Source: Actinocatenispora comari
GTDB lineage: Bacteria > Actinomycetota > Actinomycetes > Mycobacteriales > Micromonosporaceae
Direction of reading: 5' to 3'
Length of the DNA stretch: 39,719 nucleotides
Assembly (NCBI RefSeq): GCF_017312725.1
Contig: NZ_BOPO01000074.1
Location: forward strand, 1-39,719
In this document: piece after piece, positions 38,006 to 39,719 of the stretch
Layout of the letters: each line of letters opens with the position of its first letter
How positions within the stretch are numbered: the stretch's first letter is position 1
The notes under the pieces: model-generated
What the model was told of the DNA's origin: nothing
Database searches by the model: none
What the model saw: only the letters and a program-made list of their open reading frames with translations
Translations under genes and position numbers: made by a program

Positions 38006-39719
38006 GTGAAACGCAGAGCGTTGTTGGTGGGTAGCGGGGCATCCCTGGTGGCGTTGGCGGAAGGGGTGCCGTCGGTCGCGTCCGCGTCGCCGGTGTCCGA
38101 CCGGTACGCGCCGGCCCGCGGGTTGGTCTTCGCCTCCTCGTTCGAGGCCGACGACCGGCCGCTGGACTGGACCAGCACGGTGGAGACCGACAGGCACGGC
38201 ACCGCGCGGATGTCCGGGGTGACCGGTGCCGCCCCGACCGGCATTCCCGGCAGCATCGTCGACAAGATCACCAAGTGCGTGGCGAGCGGGGAGAACCCGC
38301 CCAACGAGATCGCCGCGAACCTGCTCGACGCCGACCCGAGTACCAAGTGGCTCGCGTTCACCGCGACCGCGTGGGCCGAGGTGCAGCTGTCCGAACCGAT
38401 CGCGGTCGTTGCCTACGCGTTGACCTCGGCCAACGACCACGCCGAGCGCGACCCGAAGAACTGGACCCTGCAGGGCTCCACCGACGGTACCCAGTGGACG
38501 GACCTGGACACCCGCACCGGCGAGACCTTCGACCACCGCTACCAGCTGCGCCAGTTCAGCGTCGACAACACCACCAAGTACACCTACTACCGGCTGAACG
38601 TCACCGCCAACGGCAGCGGCGACATCGTGCAGCTGGCCGACCTGCAACTGTCCAATGGGGACGATGCGCCGCCACCGCAGAAGGACATGCTGACCGCGGT
38701 GGGCACGGGGCCGGCGAGCGGACCGAACATCCGGCCGAAGGTCGGCTTCACCGGCCTCGCCTCGCTGGAGTTCGCCGGCCAGCACACCGCCGAAGGCCAC
38801 GCCTACGCCTACAACAAGATCTACGACGTGGAGCTGACCGTCGGCCGGCACACGCGGCTGGCGTACAAGGTGTTCCCGGTGATGGGCGTCGGTGACCTGT
38901 CCTACGCCAGTACCTACGTGGCGCTGGACCTGGCGTTCTCCGACGGCACCTACCTGTCCCAGCTGTCCGCGCTCGACCAGCACGGCATCGCCGCCTCGCC
39001 CAGCGGCCAGGGCGCCGGCAACATCCTGTACCCGAACCAGTGGAACTCGGTGGTGATCGACGTCGGCGCGGTCGCCGCCGGCAAGAAGGTCGAGCGGATC
39101 CTGTTCGGCTACGACAAGCCGGCCGGGCCGGCGCAGTTCCGCGGCTGGCTGGACGACGTCCGGCTCGGTGATCCCGTGTCGGACAACCGATCCCGGCCCA
39201 CCGACTACGTGCTGACCACCCGCGGCACCAACGCCTCCGGCGACTTCTCCCGCGGCAACAACATCCCGGCCACCGCGGTACCCAACGGGTTCAACTTCTG
39301 GGTGCCCGTCACCGACGCCGGCTCGACCAGCTGGCTGTACGCGTACCAGAAGGCCAACAACGCGGCGAACCTGCCGGAACTGCAGGCCTTCTCGGTCAGC
39401 CACGAGCCGAGTCCCTGGATGGGGGACCGGCAGACCTTCCAGGTCATGCCGTCCGCGGCCAGCGGCACCCCGGACGCCGACCGCGACAAGCGGGCGCTGG
39501 CGTTCTCGCACGACGACGAAACCGCACAGGCGCACCGGTACGCGGTCACCTTCAGCAACGGCATCGCGGTGGAACTGGCCCCGACCGACCACGCGGCGAT
39601 CTTCCGGTTCCGGTTCCCCGGCAGCGATGCCAGCCTGATCTTCGACAACGTCAACAACGACGGCGGTCTCACTCTCGACGCCGACGGCCGCAGCCTGCAC
39701 GGCTACTCCGACGTACGGG
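38006..39719 (+). CDS. GH92 family (alpha-mannosidase) protein, N-terminal part, cut by the window edge
   Basis: Open for 571 codons without a stop to the window end. GTG 38006 follows GGAGG (37995-37999) and opens a Tat-like export signal (VKRRALLVGSGASLVAL). Residues about 75-215 are a discoidin/F5-8C-like module (DPSTKWLAFTATAWAEVQL, NWTLQGSTDGTQWTDL, RYQLRQFSVDNTTKYTYYR). Residues about 235-395 form a second beta-rich module with lectin-like character. From about 398 the GH92 N-terminal domain begins (PTDYVLTTRGTNASGDFSRG, NIPATAVPNGFNFWVPVTDA, SVSHEPSPWMGDRQTFQVMP). GH92 enzymes are calcium-dependent exo-alpha-mannosidases; the catalytic domain lies outside. Its promoter matches that of the GxGYxYP gene. 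Confidence 0.92.
   Translation, partial: MKRRALLVGSGASLVALAEGVPSVASASPVSDRYAPARGLVFASSFEADDRPLDWTSTVETDRHGTARMSGVTGAAPTGIPGSIVDKITKCVASGENPPNEIAANLLDADPSTKWLAFTATAWAEVQLSEPIAVVAYALTSANDHAERDPKNWTLQGSTDGTQWTDLDTRTGETFDHRYQLRQFSVDNTTKYTYYRLNVTANGSGDIVQLADLQLSNGDDAPPPQKDMLTAVGTGPASGPNIRPKVGFTGLASLEFAGQHTAEGHAYAYNKIYDVELTVGRHTRLAYKVFPVMGVGDLSYASTYVALDLAFSDGTYLSQLSALDQHGIAASPSGQGAGNILYPNQWNSVVIDVGAVAAGKKVERILFGYDKPAGPAQFRGWLDDVRLGDPVSDNRSRPTDYVLTTRGTNASGDFSRGNNIPATAVPNGFNFWVPVTDAGSTSWLYAYQKANNAANLPELQAFSVSHEPSPWMGDRQTFQVMPSAASGTPDADRDKRALAFSHDDETAQAHRYAVTFSNGIAVELAPTDHAAIFRFRFPGSDASLIFDNVNNDGGLTLDADGRSLHGYSDVR

Noticed and set aside
37937-39700. Minus-strand reading frame over the GH92 gene
   Set aside because: The plus strand encodes a clear discoidin-GH92 protein; the minus frame is a GC shadow.
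1-39719. Insertion sequences, integrase, tRNA or rRNA genes
   Set aside because: No transposase or recombinase motifs, no tRNA-like cloverleaf and no rRNA segment were recognised on either strand.

Overview
The window is about 40 kb of very GC-rich DNA with frequent GTG starts, strong G/C third-codon bias and many apparently leaderless genes. The chromosomal core runs hrcA-dnaJ2-rsmE-HIT-phoH-ybeY-CNNM/CBS protein-Rv2365c-like-era ... recO-uppS. This is the actinobacterial order known from Mycobacterium (Rv2374c to Rv2361c). A filamentous actinomycete, perhaps of the Micromonosporaceae, fits the content (GH92 mannosidase, GxGYxYP protein, Ser/Thr kinase with an FN3 sensor), but genus cannot be fixed from the sequence alone.

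Layout. 1-324: a 101-bp tandem repeat that enters from the left edge. 369-6302: accessory genes, namely a SRPBCC protein, a DHFR-like reductase, a secreted coiled-coil/peptidase-like protein, a methyltransferase, a divergent NmrA/TetR pair around three operator palindromes, a blasticidin-S-deaminase-like enzyme and a lysozyme-like lipoprotein. 6654-9085: enoyl-CoA hydratase, HemW (divergent, only 17 bp apart) and a small DUF4870 membrane protein. 9187-18643: heat-shock and ribosome-maintenance core behind a CIRCE operator, with a serine hydrolase inserted between the HIT and phoH genes. 18823-26229: a four-gene set encoding an FN3/SH3-like surface protein, a MoxR ATPase with a YGQ-rich tail, a DUF58 protein and a membrane transglutaminase-like protein that has lost its catalytic Cys and His. 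26375-30169 (minus strand): a nitrilase-family amidase, an aldo/keto reductase and a transmembrane Ser/Thr kinase whose outer domain is FN3-like. 30258-31976: recO and uppS resume the conserved order. 32151-39719: secreted proteins (an unknown protein, a Tat-exported GxGYxYP protein and the N-terminal part of a GH92 mannosidase) that share a TTGACA-overlapping palindrome. Lying among them are a VOC protein and an AurF-type diiron oxygenase/TetR/DUF4873 cluster with its own paired operator.

How the parts work together. The core operon links protein folding control (HrcA/DnaJ), 16S rRNA modification and maturation (RsmE, YbeY, Era, PhoH), recombination repair (RecO) and lipid-carrier synthesis (UppS). 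The roughly 11.6 kb between era and recO is an insertion relative to the mycobacterial order. It pairs an envelope-facing FN3/MoxR/DUF58/pseudo-transglutaminase system with an FN3-sensing kinase. This is the best candidate in the window for an under-described system. The right end looks like a glycan-utilisation regulon, probably under a LacI-type repressor.
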